64,000 nucleotides of DNA from Arion vulgaris (GCA_020796225.1 CM036774.1:25534692-25598691); one strand, 5' to 3'; counted from the stretch's first letter, positions 31,501 through 42,016 are shown. Notes: a model not told the origin generated them from the sequence alone. Numbers and translations are program-made.

Positions 31501-32258
31501 TCTTACGACATGCCTTGTAGGTCGCAGTGTTACTATTATTTGCTTTCCTTGAGGGCACTGACAACACACAGGGCAAGTCGCCTCTTACAACATGCCTTGT
31601 AGGTCGCAGTGTTACTATTATTTGCTTTCCTTGAGGGCACTGACAACACACAGGGCAAGTCGCCTCTTACGACATGCCTTGTAGGTCGCAGTGTTACTAT
31701 TATTTGCTTTCCTTGAGGGCACTGACAACACACAGGGCAAGTCGCCTCTTACAACATGCCTTGTAGGTCGCAGTGTTACTATTATTTGCTTTCCTTGAGG
31801 GCACTGACAACACACAGGTAACTCTACTCTAAGGGAAACATAATATTTTCTGCAAGAACAGAAATGTACCAGCAACAATGGTGCTAACTACAAAAAATAA
31901 ACCAACCATTTTTTTATTTTCCGATCCAGAAGCACTTGAGCTTTCAGCTCTTCGGCTCAGTGCCACGGACATCGTAACCCTTTGGCTCGGTGCCACGAAC
32001 ACTGTGAATCTGGGGAACCTGTGGCTTTTCTGCCAGCCGCGGAATTGAACCCACACTCACAGAGGGCTAAAACCAACCATAAAATAAATTACCATGAAAT
32101 TCTGCTTGTTTAGTCCCCCGAATAATCATCTTGGACTCGTCCCTGTTGCCATCCTGATACACCTTGCATAGAATATACTTGAATCTGCCACTATCATCAA
32201 CGACCACATCATCAATAGTGGCAAGCAACGGATTCACCTCTGCTATCTTCCCTGGCAT
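28445..32258 (-). CDS. PHPT1: 14-kDa phosphohistidine phosphatase (PHPT1/janus family)
   Basis: Join, minus strand: 32258-32093, 30570-30446, 28534-28445; 381 nt, 126 residues (human PHPT1 has 125). The enzyme family removes phosphate from phosphohistidine in cytosolic proteins. Seen: start MPGKIAEV, then SGRFKYILCKVY, KMIIRGTKQAEFHADIYDHL with the family's catalytic His (H55), CECLGGGKIEH, IRVFGHSQGYGKADH and a C-terminus EYNSVTWTDD. All junctions are GT/AG with consistent phase. An in-frame ATG at 32360 would add 34 residues unlike any homologue known to me, so the start at 32258 is preferred. Introns hold SINE and LINE debris and a SINE-derived tandem array. No truncation seen. Confidence 0.92.
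28870..29240 (+). mobile_element. LINE 3' fragment in PHPT1 intron 2
   Basis: Reverse-orientation relative of 23590-23960 (ggtcaagcactagtaacagc, gagaagaaatgatcaaagaa, ccatggaagagattgagtga). It ends with a short ttattatta run. Confidence 0.7.
29346..29605 (-). mobile_element. SINE family A copy, near full length
   Basis: On the minus strand: head cactcaagtggttactgggg cccaaatttggggtgtaaag, core gtcgtaagaggcgactaagg, ccaaaccaatgtgcaacgta, and tail gaagaagaa. The head ccgagtggtta found in better copies resembles the A-box end of Leu/Ser tRNAs. Other A copies: 16880-17130, 37204-37456, 42017-42268, 45372-45628, 58866-59108 and 60747-60904. Confidence 0.85.
29770..30100 (+). mobile_element. SINE family F, 3' part
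   Basis: Shares cattcagaaagcaa...caaactactgaacgt and the gttctgtaaaggatatg block with complete F copies at 40318-40560, 42515-42745 and 51240-51480. Confidence 0.6.
30148..30390 (+). mobile_element. SINE family B copy in PHPT1 intron 2
   Basis: Contains aaggcatgtcgtaagaggcg, cctagtaaataaaaagcatc, ctacttgtaggcgcataact and tail gaagaagaga. It ends about 56 bp before the 3' edge of PHPT1 exon 2. Confidence 0.8.
30446..30570 (-). CDS. PHPT1: PHPT1 exon 2
   Basis: Acceptor ccatggcag|cgg, donor tcccag|gttagt. Encodes ADIYDHLDAFLEEIGVTCEC then LGGGKIEHDSVAKTIRVFGH. The CECLGGG run is a family hallmark. Confidence 0.94.
30770..31045 (-). mobile_element. Probable tRNA-derived SINE fragment
   Basis: On the minus strand a head near 31020-31045 (gagagcgcgtagcgtagttg) and ctgggttcagctcctacagt as B-box region look tRNA-like. 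The body gtacccagttgaggctgggt (plus) recurs weakly at 59760-59890. Family not named. Confidence 0.45.
31156..31820 (-). repeat. SINE B with its head amplified as six 82-bp tandem copies
   Basis: 31156-31412 is an ordinary SINE B in minus orientation. From 31331 the last 82 bp (gtcgcctcttacgacatgct through acacacagggcaa) repeat six times at exact 82-bp steps (31331, 31413, 31495, 31577, 31659, 31741) with one or two differences. Repeated 65-codon frames are shadows. Confidence 0.9.
31912..32060 (-). mobile_element. SINE family C copy in PHPT1 intron 1
   Basis: Minus-orientation C element: poly-T start, gatccagaagcacttgagct, cttcggctcagtgccacgga, ending near ggaattgaacccacactcac. It lies 33 bp from PHPT1 exon 1. 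Confidence 0.8.
32093..32258 (-). CDS. PHPT1: PHPT1 exon 1 (start codon)
   Basis: Start ATG at 32258-32256, donor tttcatg|gtaat. Encodes MPGKIAEVNPLLATIDDVVV, then DDSGRFKYILCKVYQDG and ESKMIIRGTKQAEFH. Ends one base into the Ala codon after catalytic His55. Confidence 0.9.
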
Positions 32259-32497
32259 TATCTGGATGCTTCTGGTGTGATTTCTTGCAAGTGGACTCAA
32301 AAAGTAGTCACTTCTAGCAGCTGTTTCTACATGTGCAAAGAAATGTTCAGATTTATCCAAAAAAGAAAATATTAATTACCAATATAAAAAAATCTACATC
32401 ACACTGTCCTAATAAATCAAGTGCCATGCCCGTCGGCAAAGGTGATTATGTCTCTCCCCAACTCTCTCTCTCCTTGGTGCAGGTAATTAGTTCTGAC

Positions 32498-32662
32498 CAG
32501 TGGCGGCTCGTCATTAAGGGCCAGAGGGGCCGGGCGCCACCAAAAATAATATGTAGCGTGTTTTATTATTTAATAATTTAAAATATAACCTAACCCAAAG
32601 CCATGATTTTCCGAAAATTTGTGTCTGGCCCCACCAACAAAAACGATCATGAGCCGCCACTG
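32498..32662. mobile_element. hAT-like MITE
   Basis: Ends cagtggcggctcgtcatt and tcatgagccgccactg are inverted repeats. Flanks gttctgac (32490-32497) and gttctgag (32663-32670) form an 8-bp duplication with one mismatch, the length typical of hAT elements. It is 165 bp with no coding capacity. It lies just 5' of PHPT1 exon 1 relative to that gene. Confidence 0.8.
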
Positions 32663-32670
32663 GTTCTGAG

Positions 32671-33080
32671 GTCAATCTTTTATAGAACCACACATGTCAG
32701 AACATCCAATATCTCTCTCTTCCGCAATCTCTCCTTCCCTGAATTTTACCTGTAGTCACCAAATGCTCTAAACTTTCTCTTCACACTATATGTCTGAAGA
32801 ACCATGATTGTCTGATTCTTATTCTTTTGTTAAGGTTTCTTTGTGTGCAGGCCTGATTAAAAACCTCATCACACTGTTTGTACATTTCTAACACGATTCT
32901 TAGATAAAAATAGGCAGACTACACAAAATAGACTCAACAAGTTGGAACTAAACAAAAACCTCAACAACAAAAAACATAACAAATAATGACAACTTTAAGC
33001 AGCCCTACTCAGATAAACATCAGGAACTTATACATGTTTAGTAAGGGACACGGTTATAATCCTGTCTCCCCAACAATGAG
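32671..33080. other. Non-coding, nothing recognised
   Basis: AT-rich sequence upstream of PHPT1 with no supported gene or repeat. It may hold the PHPT1 promoter; no motif can be named. Confidence 0.4.
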
Positions 33081-33084
33081 TTTT

Positions 33085-33560
33085 TGTATCCATAAAGGGT
33101 CCTAAGATGATGATGATGATGCTAGTCCATCACGGGTGATGATGACCACACAAATTTTCATCCAAAGGAATGTAGTTGATGGATGAAATGGTGACTTGCG
33201 CAATGATTTGGTTTAAAGTGAGAAAGAGTTGCGCAGTTCGTCAATCTCACTCTCTCGCCCAATTCCTTCTGTGTCCAGTGGCAGGACAAAGTCGAGACGA
33301 TTGGAGAAGGATCTGGGTGCAGCAGATGACCAGGGCATTCTACGTGCCAGGCCGTGCTCACTACGCTCCGCAGCACGTTGCTGGTAGACGCCTTCTTGTC
33401 TGTTGAACCAGAGTATAGTTTCTTCCGCACAATCTGCCGAGTCCAGTCTTCGCATGCAGGGTTAGCATACCAAAGGGTTCTAAGATAGTGTGAATGAGAT
33501 GACAGAAGTCTTCTGGGTGAGGAAACCAGAACTAAATACAACCCTACCACCTCCAAGTTG
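33085..33560 (-). mobile_element. LINE 3' fragment
   Basis: gatgatgatgatgctagtcc followed by atcacgggtgatgatgacca matches 55405-55440, the 3' end of a LINE. Interior minus-frame pieces such as MRRLDSADCAEETILWFNRQ are typical of the pre-RNase H part of such elements. The order is scrambled by frameshifts. Confidence 0.6.
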
Positions 33561-34640
33561 GGGACCTGGTATAAGGCTGCATAACTGCAGTCTGGCTACA
33601 TCAGTTGGAGTCAAAGAAAGAAGACAAATCTGGACTCAAAATTCAGTTTTAAACAGATGTATGGCCAAAAATCACAGATATCACAACCTTACAGTATAGT
33701 TTGAAGCAAAGTAACAAAGTCCTTTTACAGGACAAACAAATAATAAATATATTTCTGTGGTTTTGGAGCTATAGCTCAAGTCTTAGAAGACTGGCTCTAA
33801 TATCTCCAACTTTAACAGTGATCTTATGTTGATCTACTGTCATGGACTAGTGGGTTTTGTGGTAAAGAGAGAGTACACATACTTGCATCAGACATATTGC
33901 ATACATAGTCTGGGAGTTGGTGATAGATAAGGCGGAATATTGTAGTAGTCATTGTGACCAACTGTTGGATGAGGACATGCCATGGTAGTAATTCATGAAG
34001 CATATATAATCTGCTGATATAGGCATCTATAAATATGATATAAGGAATGTGATATAAGGAACGCTGTAAGGGTAAAACTTCGAACATGAGAGAAAGAGAC
34101 TAACTAACGGGTAATAGAAACCACGAAAATCACATACACAGTCATTTCAACAGAACATATGTGCGGAACATAACATGTCACTATGTGCGGGAGACAGTCT
34201 CAGAGTCTAAGACCGACCGAGTACCCACCACTTCCACTGTCCAGTGCTTGAGTGCTGACATTCAAATGATTCACTGTGGGTCTGTCGGGAGAACTTAACT
34301 ACGAGGTCGATTCAAATAGTCTGGTATCAGAAGTATTTGCATGATATATTGTATTATAGTATTTTATACTATGCTATTATGATTAGTCATTGTATTTTGC
34401 ACAATTGAATAATATATGGAATATGAATGGGTTGTTCTGCAAGTTCACAACATTTAAAATCGCAACCAGTAACCGTAGTCTAGTCAAACTTAGTCAGTCA
34501 CTCTCAATGAGTGAGTAACACAGACACTGTTAACAAACATATTGAAAAAAAACCCAACCTTGCTTCAACATGGGAATATTACCTTATGAATTCTCGCAGA
34601 TAAATCAAATATAAACGATAGAAAATCCAGTTTCCAGATC
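33561..34640. other. Non-coding, nothing recognised
   Basis: No gene, tandem array or SINE identified with confidence. Short frames only. Confidence 0.4.
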
Positions 34641-34749
34641 TAAATGTTCAGCACGAATGTTCTGCGCAGTCAAGAATGTTCGGCCACAGTTTGTTGTGGT
34701 TTTAGTCCTATTTTTAGCACAATCGTCTGGAGAAGGTCAAGGTTGGTAT

Positions 34750-34930
34750 CATCATCATCATCAGATGCCGTCTCCACATCGAAGGTTGGCTGCAATGAAT
34801 CTCCAGCATCCTCTGTCTTTCGCCTTGGCGTTGCACACTGTCAGACTGTAACCTGTCTATTTCTTAAGGTTGGTATCATCGACGTCTTATTGTTCATCAT
34901 CATCAGGTGCCGTGCCGGCGTAGGCGACCA
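34750..34930 (-). mobile_element. Short LINE tail fragments
   Basis: atcatcatcatcagatgccg through ctgtctttcgccttggcgtt matches the tail of 21500-21620, followed by a partial second copy of the gtgccg end at 34900-34915. Confidence 0.65.
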
Positions 34931-34966
34931 TGGATCTCGATAAACCTCCGTCCCTGGTGTTTGCTA

Positions 34967-35221
34967 CAGGGTGTTCAAGATAAAAGCAGCCTGTGAATGG
35001 AGCTAATCTGGCATATATGTATGAAAGTAAGGAGGTTCAGTTATGACGTATATATCAAGGTTGTGTGACGGTATGTAATTGTAGTGCCGGAAGGGGCGAT
35101 GAACAAATGTGACGTAGGACGAGCTAGTCAGAACCGGTTTAAATAGTAAATAAACACAACTCAATGTGTAACTGGCAACTTTCGATTTGTCAATGGGGCT
35201 GCAATTATCTTGAACACCCTG
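34967..35221 (-). mobile_element. TA-flanked MITE, copy 2
   Basis: Reverse-oriented copy of 2009-2267: same terminal inverted repeats, TA on each side (34965-34966, 35222-35223), about 255 bp. Confidence 0.8.
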
Positions 35222-35349
35222 TATTATCTCAGATGTTGACGCTCTTCCGTGCCACAAAGTCAGGCTGTCCAAAATTTTCTCTCTCTTCTTCCTCTGTCTC
35301 GTCTCCCCTCGATTTTATCGGTTTGTCACAATGTGTTCTAATTGGTATG

Positions 35350-35940
35350 GACTCTGTGGCGTAGAGTTTAGGTGCTTGCTTCTCGTGTCAAAGCTGCTTG
35401 GTTCGCTCCCTCGTCGAGCCATTAGGATATTTTTCCAGAGATCACTGATCTCAGTGTAGGTGAGTGAGATCTCTTGAAAAATATCCGATGGCTCGACGAG
35501 AGCGACTGCACCTTTGACAGTGTAGATGGAATCGTGTTCCTAGTCCTAAAACAATAAAACGTAGATTCCATGTTCAGTTTGAGCACATAAAAGAACCCTT
35601 CTTCTTCTTCTTCTTCCACCATTTACTTCTTTATAGAAGTGTTTGGGCGGGGTGTGTGTGTGTAGTGATCTTGTGTTTGCTTGTAACTTGGTACTTCAAA
35701 ATCGAATAGAGCAGACTGGAAAGCTGATCTCCGGGCAAAATTCATATGAAAAATATTAAACATACTACAAAATATCTTCACCATCTTCAAAATTACACCC
35801 AGGACCATCTGAGTTCTACACGCAGGACTCCCTGCTACGGAGTTCGTGCATTGCAGCTGAGATCTTCCTGTGTAAGGAAGAGATTGGAGCACACATTGTT
35901 ACTCACCGAAGTGCAATGATGATATCAATCAATCAATGAT
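35350..35940 (+). mobile_element. SINE family D, two overlapping pieces
   Basis: 35350-35465 is a tRNA-like head with ctctgtggcgtagagtttag and ggttcgctccctcgtcgagc. 35461-35510 is a short inverted repeat of that head (gatatttttcc versus gaaaaatatcc). 35515-35940 is the body and tail ending gaagtgcaatgatgatatca then atcaatcaatg. Confidence 0.7.
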
Positions 35941-36189
35941 CTACTCTGTATAAAATAATGTATATGACCACCATCATCTAGAGTTTGTCACTGAGAGAAC
36001 TTGTATTCTACGAATTAGGCTCGTAAATCAATTCGTTTATCTCAGCTCTGCAATCATCGATGACCTCTTAATAGATGCGAAAGTGCTCGGGAGAATCGGC
36101 ATAGCCTCAACAACTTTAGCCATGCTATTGCAGAGAGTGTGTATAAATAACATGCTGACCATCAACACCAATATTATAGAGCCTGCGTG

Positions 36190-36660
36190 CTGAGCACACT
36201 ACTTCCACACACGTTGCAGGAGAAAAGAATGAATACATTCTACATGCACTGATTAGAGCGTATACTCTTTGTCTCCTGGAGGAACAGAGTAACAAATGAT
36301 GAAGTAATTGAGTATTCTGTGATTCTTAACAAGACTATCCTTATCTGTAAACGTCGCCTAAGATGGCTGGGTCGCATGACGGCTGGATCCTTAAGAATAT
36401 TCTTTACTTAGAGCTGACTTCTGACAAAAGAACGGAAGGGCAACCCTTCCTTCGTTACAAAGACGTTTGCTAGCATCACTTGAAAGTGCCTGGCAACAAC
36501 ACACAAGACTGGGTCGAGCTCGCCATGAACAGATCCCGCTGGAGAAGTGCTCTGAAAATTGGCATAAGAACTGGTGAAGCCACACTAAGACAAATTGCTA
36601 ACAAAAAGTGTGTCCTGATGGATTCGGATGAGGAATAGATTATAATAGATTGCCTCTTCC
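36190..36660 (+). mobile_element. LINE 3' fragment
   Basis: Broken plus frames read ICKRRLRWLGRMTAGS, then LTKERKGNPSFVTKTF and WQQHTRLGRARHEQIPLEKC, matching the RRLRWLGHV...RPxLRYKDxCKxDL pattern of LINE ORF2 ends. Confidence 0.7.
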
Positions 36661-36993
36661 TTTCTCTCCTGCACCTTCTCCCCCTACCAAACTCTGACGA
36701 ATAAACCTAAACCATCTTTATACTCAAATTTCAAGTGTGCTCTTTGTTTTCCATATGGTATGTAAAATCTATGAACTATTTAACAGCATCATGGCATGGA
36801 AGAACGCCAAAAAACGGATTTGATCAACAACACTAGGGCAGAAAGTTGTAAAGTTGCAACCCCAAGAGCCAGAAGGCACGGCACGTGATGGTGATGTTAT
36901 ATTTATAATCTAACTTTGGTTCGTTTGTAATATTATGTCACATTTTTAAATGCATAGCGACAGTACATAATTTAATCTTGATTCTGTTTAAAC

Positions 36994-37080
36994 ATGGCGG
37001 AACAGAGCAACGGCTACGTTATCGGTCAGGTTGATTATGATCATCAAGAGATTGCTTTAATTCAACAGAATGAGAATGAG
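36994..37080 (+). other. Candidate first coding exon (unknown protein)
   Basis: ATG followed by an open, non-repetitive stretch, MAEQSNGYVIGQVDYDHQEI then ALIQQNENE, before a possible donor gag|gtgctc or a later tat|gtgatg. The composition looks coding and no repeat match was seen, but no downstream exon with matching phase was found. Not recognised. Low confidence. Confidence 0.3.
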
Positions 37081-37203
37081 GTGCTCTATTCATTTCAATA
37101 TGTGATGCAATTATATATATGACGCCTTTTTTGTCTGTGGGTGGTCATTTTTTTCATTCCAAAGTTTGCAAGCTCATTCCAAAGTTTCTCTCTAACATGA
37201 TTA

Positions 37204-37456
37204 CTTCTTCTTCTTTGCGTTCGTTCTTTACGACCAATTTTAATCACTCTTTGTGATATGTTTGATCTTTGCCAAGAACGTGTATACGTTGCACATTAGT
37301 TTGATAGGCCCCTAAACGCATAGATTTTTACAAGTTTAGGACATGTGCATCCGATTTCAGACAAACCTCCTTAGTCGCCTCTTACGACATGCATGGCAGA
37401 TAACAGTGGTTCTATTCTTTACACCCCAAATTTGGGCCCCGGTAACCACTCGGGCG
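37204..37456 (-). mobile_element. SINE family A copy
   Basis: Complete in minus orientation: ttcttcttctttgcgttcgt tail side through ggtaaccactcgggcg head. Very similar to 42017-42268 and 58866-59108. Confidence 0.87.
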
Positions 37457-37559
37457 ACTCTACATTACTCTTACTCTACACCTTTGTCACACACACTGCC
37501 AAAGTTTGTGTAATGTTTTCCATATACTAATGTCATATAATATATAATAATATAGTAAT

Positions 37560-38560
37560 AATTCCTCTCGTACCGTTATACGTTACATAGGACCTGCAAG
37601 TAATTTCTCCATACTGCTCTATCCTGGGCAACTTGCTCAATCTCCTCCATGGAACTGAGACCGATATTTCCTGCCTCTCTCAGCAAAGTTCGTTTCAGGG
37701 TCTCCTTAGGTCGACCCTCTTTCCTGAACCCTTTGCATCCCACTTCAATGCCTGCTTTGATATTCGTTGATCATTTCTCCTCAAGGTGTGTCCAACATAT
37801 CTCCATCTTCTTTTTCTTATAACAGGTGTCACTAGTGGTTGACCAGACATTTCTCTGAAGTCATCATTTCTCCTGAATTCGTTTCATTTTATAATCATTA
37901 TTTTTCGCAGACATCTATTTTCAAATGCATTCAACTTGCTTTCTATATCTTTAGTCATTTTCCAACTCTGCTAGCATATGTTAGGATTGATACAAAATTT
38001 GAATTGAAAATTCGTAATTTAGTTTTAATACTATATAACTTGCAGTTCCATATTTTATTTAGATTTTAAAAGCTGATGTTGCTTTGCCAATTCGTATCAT
38101 AATTTCTTTTTAACATTTCCTGTGCAATCAAAATTGCTACCTAAATAGGTGAACTGCTCTGTTATTTTTATCATTTTAGATTCCAGTGTGATATCTACAT
38201 TTTTGTCATAGGTGTCTTCATTATATTTGTTTTTCATAGCTTATCTGCAGTCCAACTTTTGATGCTATAGATGACAAGTTTGTTTTTCTTTGCATATCTT
38301 GGTTGTTTCTACTTAACAAAGCAATATCATCTGCAACATCCAAATCTTCTAGTTGACTATTTTCTACCTAATCAATGCCAGTTTCGCCCCTGCAACATTT
38401 TCACATCACCCAGTCAATGGCCACTCCAAACAATAGCAGAGATAGAATACAGCCTTGCTTTACTCTGGTTTCAACCACAAACCAGTCGCTGTGTCCATTA
38501 TCAGTGCGAACTGTACACTGTGAACCATCATAGACGCTCTTGATAATCGTATAGTATATA
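37560..38560 (-). mobile_element. LINE fragment retaining part of the RT domain
   Basis: 37560-37990 is the C-terminal block shared with 17.5 and 23.6 kb. Further upstream in minus orientation, 38305-38370 reads QLEDLDVADDIALL (the xADD catalytic box with flanks), and 38390-38470 reads VKQGCILSLLLFGVAIDWVM. Many stops and shifts; dead copy. Confidence 0.8.
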
Positions 38561-38594
38561 GCTCGGTGTAAAGCAAGGCTGTATTCTATCTCCG

Positions 38595-39510
38595 CTATTG
38601 TTTGGAAACGTGATATGGAAAAGTAAAATCTCTCTGGTAAAAATCAATATGTACAAATCACTGGTGCTATCCATTCTTTTGTATGGTTGTGAGAGCTGGG
38701 CGCTCAATGCAGAATTGAAGCGAAGAATTCAGGCCTTCAAATATAAGTGTTACAGATGGGTACTATGTATTAGTTACATAGAACAAGAGAGCAGACAAGA
38801 CAACCCACTGTCGTGGAGGCAGCAGTTCAGGCATTGATTTCTGAGAACGCATCTGAGCATGATGTAATCATTTTTACGGATCGTTCGGTGATTCAACATG
38901 TGCAGAACTCGTGGGCTTTCACTGCTCAGGTCGGAGGAGATGTTGTGGTGGTTTTGCCGTGACAATGAGCAGTCTCACTATGGAAATCATGGCGGTTACC
39001 AAAGCGATGATTTGGCTAGAATCACAGACTTTTATCCATGCATGTTTTCTCAGTGACTCAATGAGTATGCTCAGGAAGATTGAAACAGGATGGGCTAGGA
39101 GACATTGGATGGAGTCGCTGGGGAGGTCTAAGCTGACAAAGATCAGTTTTATTTTTGGCCAGGGCATGCAGGTGAAGGGGGAATGAACGTGCGGATAGGC
39201 TTGCAGGTATGGCCTGCTGTACAAAGCGGGCGAGCAATGGACCAGGCTTATATTATAAATTCCTTAAAGGAGAGAGGACGTGTACATGATTCACGTAATA
39301 GCTGTGAATCTACAACACTAACCAGACTGCAAGAACTCAAAGTTAGGTGTGGTGTAGCTCAACAAGAACTCTATGCTGGCAGACAAAGAAGAATTGTAAA
39401 CCAACAAAGAACCGGTGTCGTTAGTCGCCACACGCTGATGGACATACTGAGGGAGAGATCGGAGCACTTATGGACTAATTTGTTCGACGTGCGGTGATGG
39501 TGATCCGACG
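38595..39510 (+). mobile_element. LINE fragment with RT end and RNase H
   Basis: SILLYGCESWALNAELKRRI (RT C-terminus) is followed by VIIFTDRSVIQHVQNS, then LTMEIMAVTKAMIWLESQ and ACFLSDSMSMLRKIETG (RNase H) and a tail with LQELKVRCGVAQQELYAGRQ. Frameshifts and at least one in-frame stop. Related to 20225-20760 and 56960-57480. Confidence 0.8.
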
Positions 39511-39534
39511 ACTAAACTAAACTAAAACTACATA

Positions 39535-39900
39535 GAACATAAGATGAACATCTATGTAAGAGACCAAATAATCAACCTTGCAGGTCGACAAGTGCCAGTC
39601 CTGTCAATCGTGAAAAGGCATAAACTTGCATGGTTCGGGCATGTGGTGAGACATGGCTCACTCTCCAAGATTATCCTACAGGGAACAGTTGAGGGTGAAA
39701 GAAGGAAAGGAGGGCAGAGAAAATCTTGGTTTGACATCAAGAGCTGGTCAGGACAGAGTTTCAGGATAGTCAAAGAACATCATGGGTGGGCTGTACCATT
39801 ATCATCATTCTGTGGGACTGTTCTGTTTAAATTAAAACTGAAAATTACATTATTTTTGTCTTGCATAGATAACATCTGAAGATTCTGACACTTTAGATTG
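39535..39900 (+). mobile_element. LINE 3' fragment
   Basis: The frame reads VKRHKLAWFGHVVRHGSLSK, then IILQGTVEGERRKGGQRKSW, a LINE ORF2 C-terminus. Confidence 0.8.
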
Positions 39901-40009
39901 TGAGAAACGAAACACCTTCATTGCAAGAGCACTCTCTGAGAGTTTAAGGTGAAGCTTTTACTGTATAGTTTACAACTAGACATGTTTTTGTTGCAAGAAT
40001 CTCCCGTAC

Positions 40010-40256
40010 GTTGCCAGGGCTTACATGGGAAGCAAAGAATAGTAACATTGCGACCTACAAGGCAAGTTGTAAGAGGCGACTGAGGTAGGGTCCTAGGGAA
40101 GCTGCTCTAGTAAATAAAAAGTGTAGTAGAAATCGGATGTGCTGGCCTACTTGTAGGCTCATAACTGGCACAACATACAGTCGCTCTTAGGCTCAGATTA
40201 CATACAAATCACAAAGAGTGGTTTAACAAGTGATCAATATGGAGCGTTCGAAAAAG
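40010..40256 (+). mobile_element. SINE family B copy
   Basis: Full-length match: gttgccagggcttacatggg, aggcaagttgtaagaggcga, agtaaataaaaagtgtagta, cacaaagagtggtttaacaa. Confidence 0.85.
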
Positions 40257-40317
40257 TTGCTAGAATAAACTTGAAAACTCAACTATTGTCATAACTTATT
40301 TCAGTTGTATTTAATTG

Positions 40318-40560
40318 AGCGTCTCTGGTTTAGCGGTAGTGAACTCAATCACAACCCATGAGTACCAGGTTCAAACCCTGCGGCGGACAGTTTGGAAGCA
40401 AATTTGTTCCTGTGGATTTTTATGAACAGTAAAATTAGACCTCACCATTCAGAAAGCAATGGCAAACTACTGAACATATAAGATTTGCCGAGAAAATCAA
40501 CTCGTTTACCGTGGTTGATGGCGACAACCTGTAAAGGGTATGCCACAATTTTCATTTCTG
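40318..40560 (+). mobile_element. SINE family F copy with clear tRNA-like head
   Basis: The head gcgtctctggtttagcggta carries a pol III A-box-like segment, and aggttcaaaccctgcggcgg carries a B box. The body cattcagaaagcaatggcaa then actactgaaca. It is not a tRNA gene: there is no acceptor-stem pairing and the sequence continues into the SINE body. Confidence 0.75.
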
Positions 40561-40769
40561 TATTTAATGTGGCATGAGTTAACTCTGATGGTCATCCTAT
40601 GACCAATCAGATCTGATACCTTGCTACAGTATAACTCCAGATGTGGTACTTTAAAGTGTGGTTTACTGTTTGTGAAGATCTTAGTTATCATCTGTACAAG
40701 TTTGTGTATTGTTTGATATGCATTCCATTTGGCCTAAATTCAGATGCCCTGTCCTACATGTTGTAGGGG

Positions 40770-41110
40770 ACGCAATGGCATAATGCACTCATATTCTCAT
40801 CACAGATAGTGGTTAACTTGGTTGATAGAAACGCAAGCAAACAAACAACCATTTCAGTCATTTATGTGATATGGGTGAGTCTCAGATACTGGAACAAGTG
40901 CCAGAACTAGGAGTTAAGTTTGGACATGCCAGACAGTGTCATATTCGTGGTAGAGAGAGAAGATATACTAACCAACTTATGATGGTTACGGTGAGCAAGT
41001 AGACTTTGGGATGGCTGCTGCAGTGGAGGACAGAGCATGCATGGGAATACCCAATGTGCCTTGGCGTCGATCGCATAACATTTCAGTTTTATTAATCTCA
41101 AGCGGCCGTT
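40770..41110 (+). mobile_element. LINE 3' end
   Basis: ggatggctgctgcagtggag, then gcatgcatgggaatacccaa, matches the reverse complement of 56990-57060. The preceding frame ELGVKFGHARQCHIRGRERR resembles the LINE tail at 39320-39400. Confidence 0.65.
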
Positions 41111-41237
41111 ATTGAAAACCTGTTTAATTATGTAGTTTCTACCGTTTTTTTTAAAACTTTAACGATAATTTTTCAGGTTATTTTTTAAAATACATAGAAA
41201 AACTTTTGACGGACCTCATTTCTAATTTTCTTGCCAG

Positions 41238-41388
41238 GATGGCCAGAGAAGCAGAAGGATCTAGAGAAAAGAAAGATAGATTGCGTGCCAAGTTTGGCAG
41301 AGAAAGAATGTCACAGCTAAAAATGGAGCATTCAGCAGATGTTCTGGCAGCACATGATAGTGGTGCTTGTATTCCTCCTTGCAGTTAA
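41238..41388 (+). other. Candidate terminal coding exon (unknown protein)
   Basis: A good acceptor, ctaattttcttgccag|gatgg, leads into a charged helical stretch, EAEGSREKKDRLRAKFGRER, then MSQLKMEHSADVLAAHDSGA and a stop at 41386. AATAAAA lies at 41483. Not repeat-like. No partner exon was established; the candidate at 36994 cannot be joined directly in phase. Function unknown. Confidence 0.35.
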
Positions 41389-41529
41389 CAACTATTTTGG
41401 TGTCATTCCAAGACGATTGTACCACCAACCATTTTTTAAATTACATCTGAATGTGTATATTTAATTTCATCGGAAAAATTAAAATAAAACATGAACAAAT
41501 TATTCTTTTTGTCATGATCTTTTTGTTTA

Positions 41530-41940
41530 ATTTTTTTATAGTTCCCGCCCAGAAAGTGCCACAATGGGTGAACCCAGTACTAGCGAGCGTGAAAATATTT
41601 AAAACTCAGCGCGTCATTACGCCTATAAATGAAAGCACTCAGTTTGTTTCTTCTTCAGCGATCTCTGGTCATGCGCTTAATTTACTGTGGACCACAAACT
41701 GGGCAGTCAACTTCAGGTCCGTCAGGTTTCCCCAAAGCTTAGTTTTCTGGTCAACTGGGTGTGACAACATGTTGCTTCTCAGCTCATCCAGGAGAGAACA
41801 GTCTTGCAGGATATGCTCCGGTGTCTGTTCCACTCAGTTTAAGTCGTTTTATTTTGCCATTTAATGAAGGCTCCCAACCTTTGGCCGCAATCAAGTGCGC
41901 ACTACATTTTGATCTTAGTCAAAAGAAGATGAAAAAATAT
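41530..41940. other. Unassigned sequence, possible LINE remnant
   Basis: Contains gcagtcaacttcaggtccgtcaggtttcc and agaacagtcttgcaggatat-type sequence. No motif strong enough to call. A twofold short repeat (cttcgtcatatgaacctttc / acatatgaacctttcaattg) lies at 41959-42016. Confidence 0.3.
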
Positions 41941-42016
41941 TTTTGAAAATTAAAGTTTCCACATATGAACCTTTCAATTGAACTTTTCGTCATATGAACC
42001 TTTCAATTGAACTTTT

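Noticed and set aside
31372..31878. Four near-identical 65-86-codon frames on the minus strand
   Set aside because: They are shadows of the 82-bp SINE-derived tandem repeat.
32067..32360. Longer PHPT1 N-terminus starting at 32360
   Set aside because: The frame is open but the added 34 residues have no family match, and the ATG at 32258 gives the expected length.
40318..40400. tRNA gene
   Set aside because: A-box- and B-box-like runs are present, but acceptor-stem pairing is absent and the sequence continues into SINE F, which is repeated elsewhere.
41238..41388. Complexin-like C-terminus
   Set aside because: The charged helix and IPP motif gave only a loose resemblance; no complexin signature could be confirmed.
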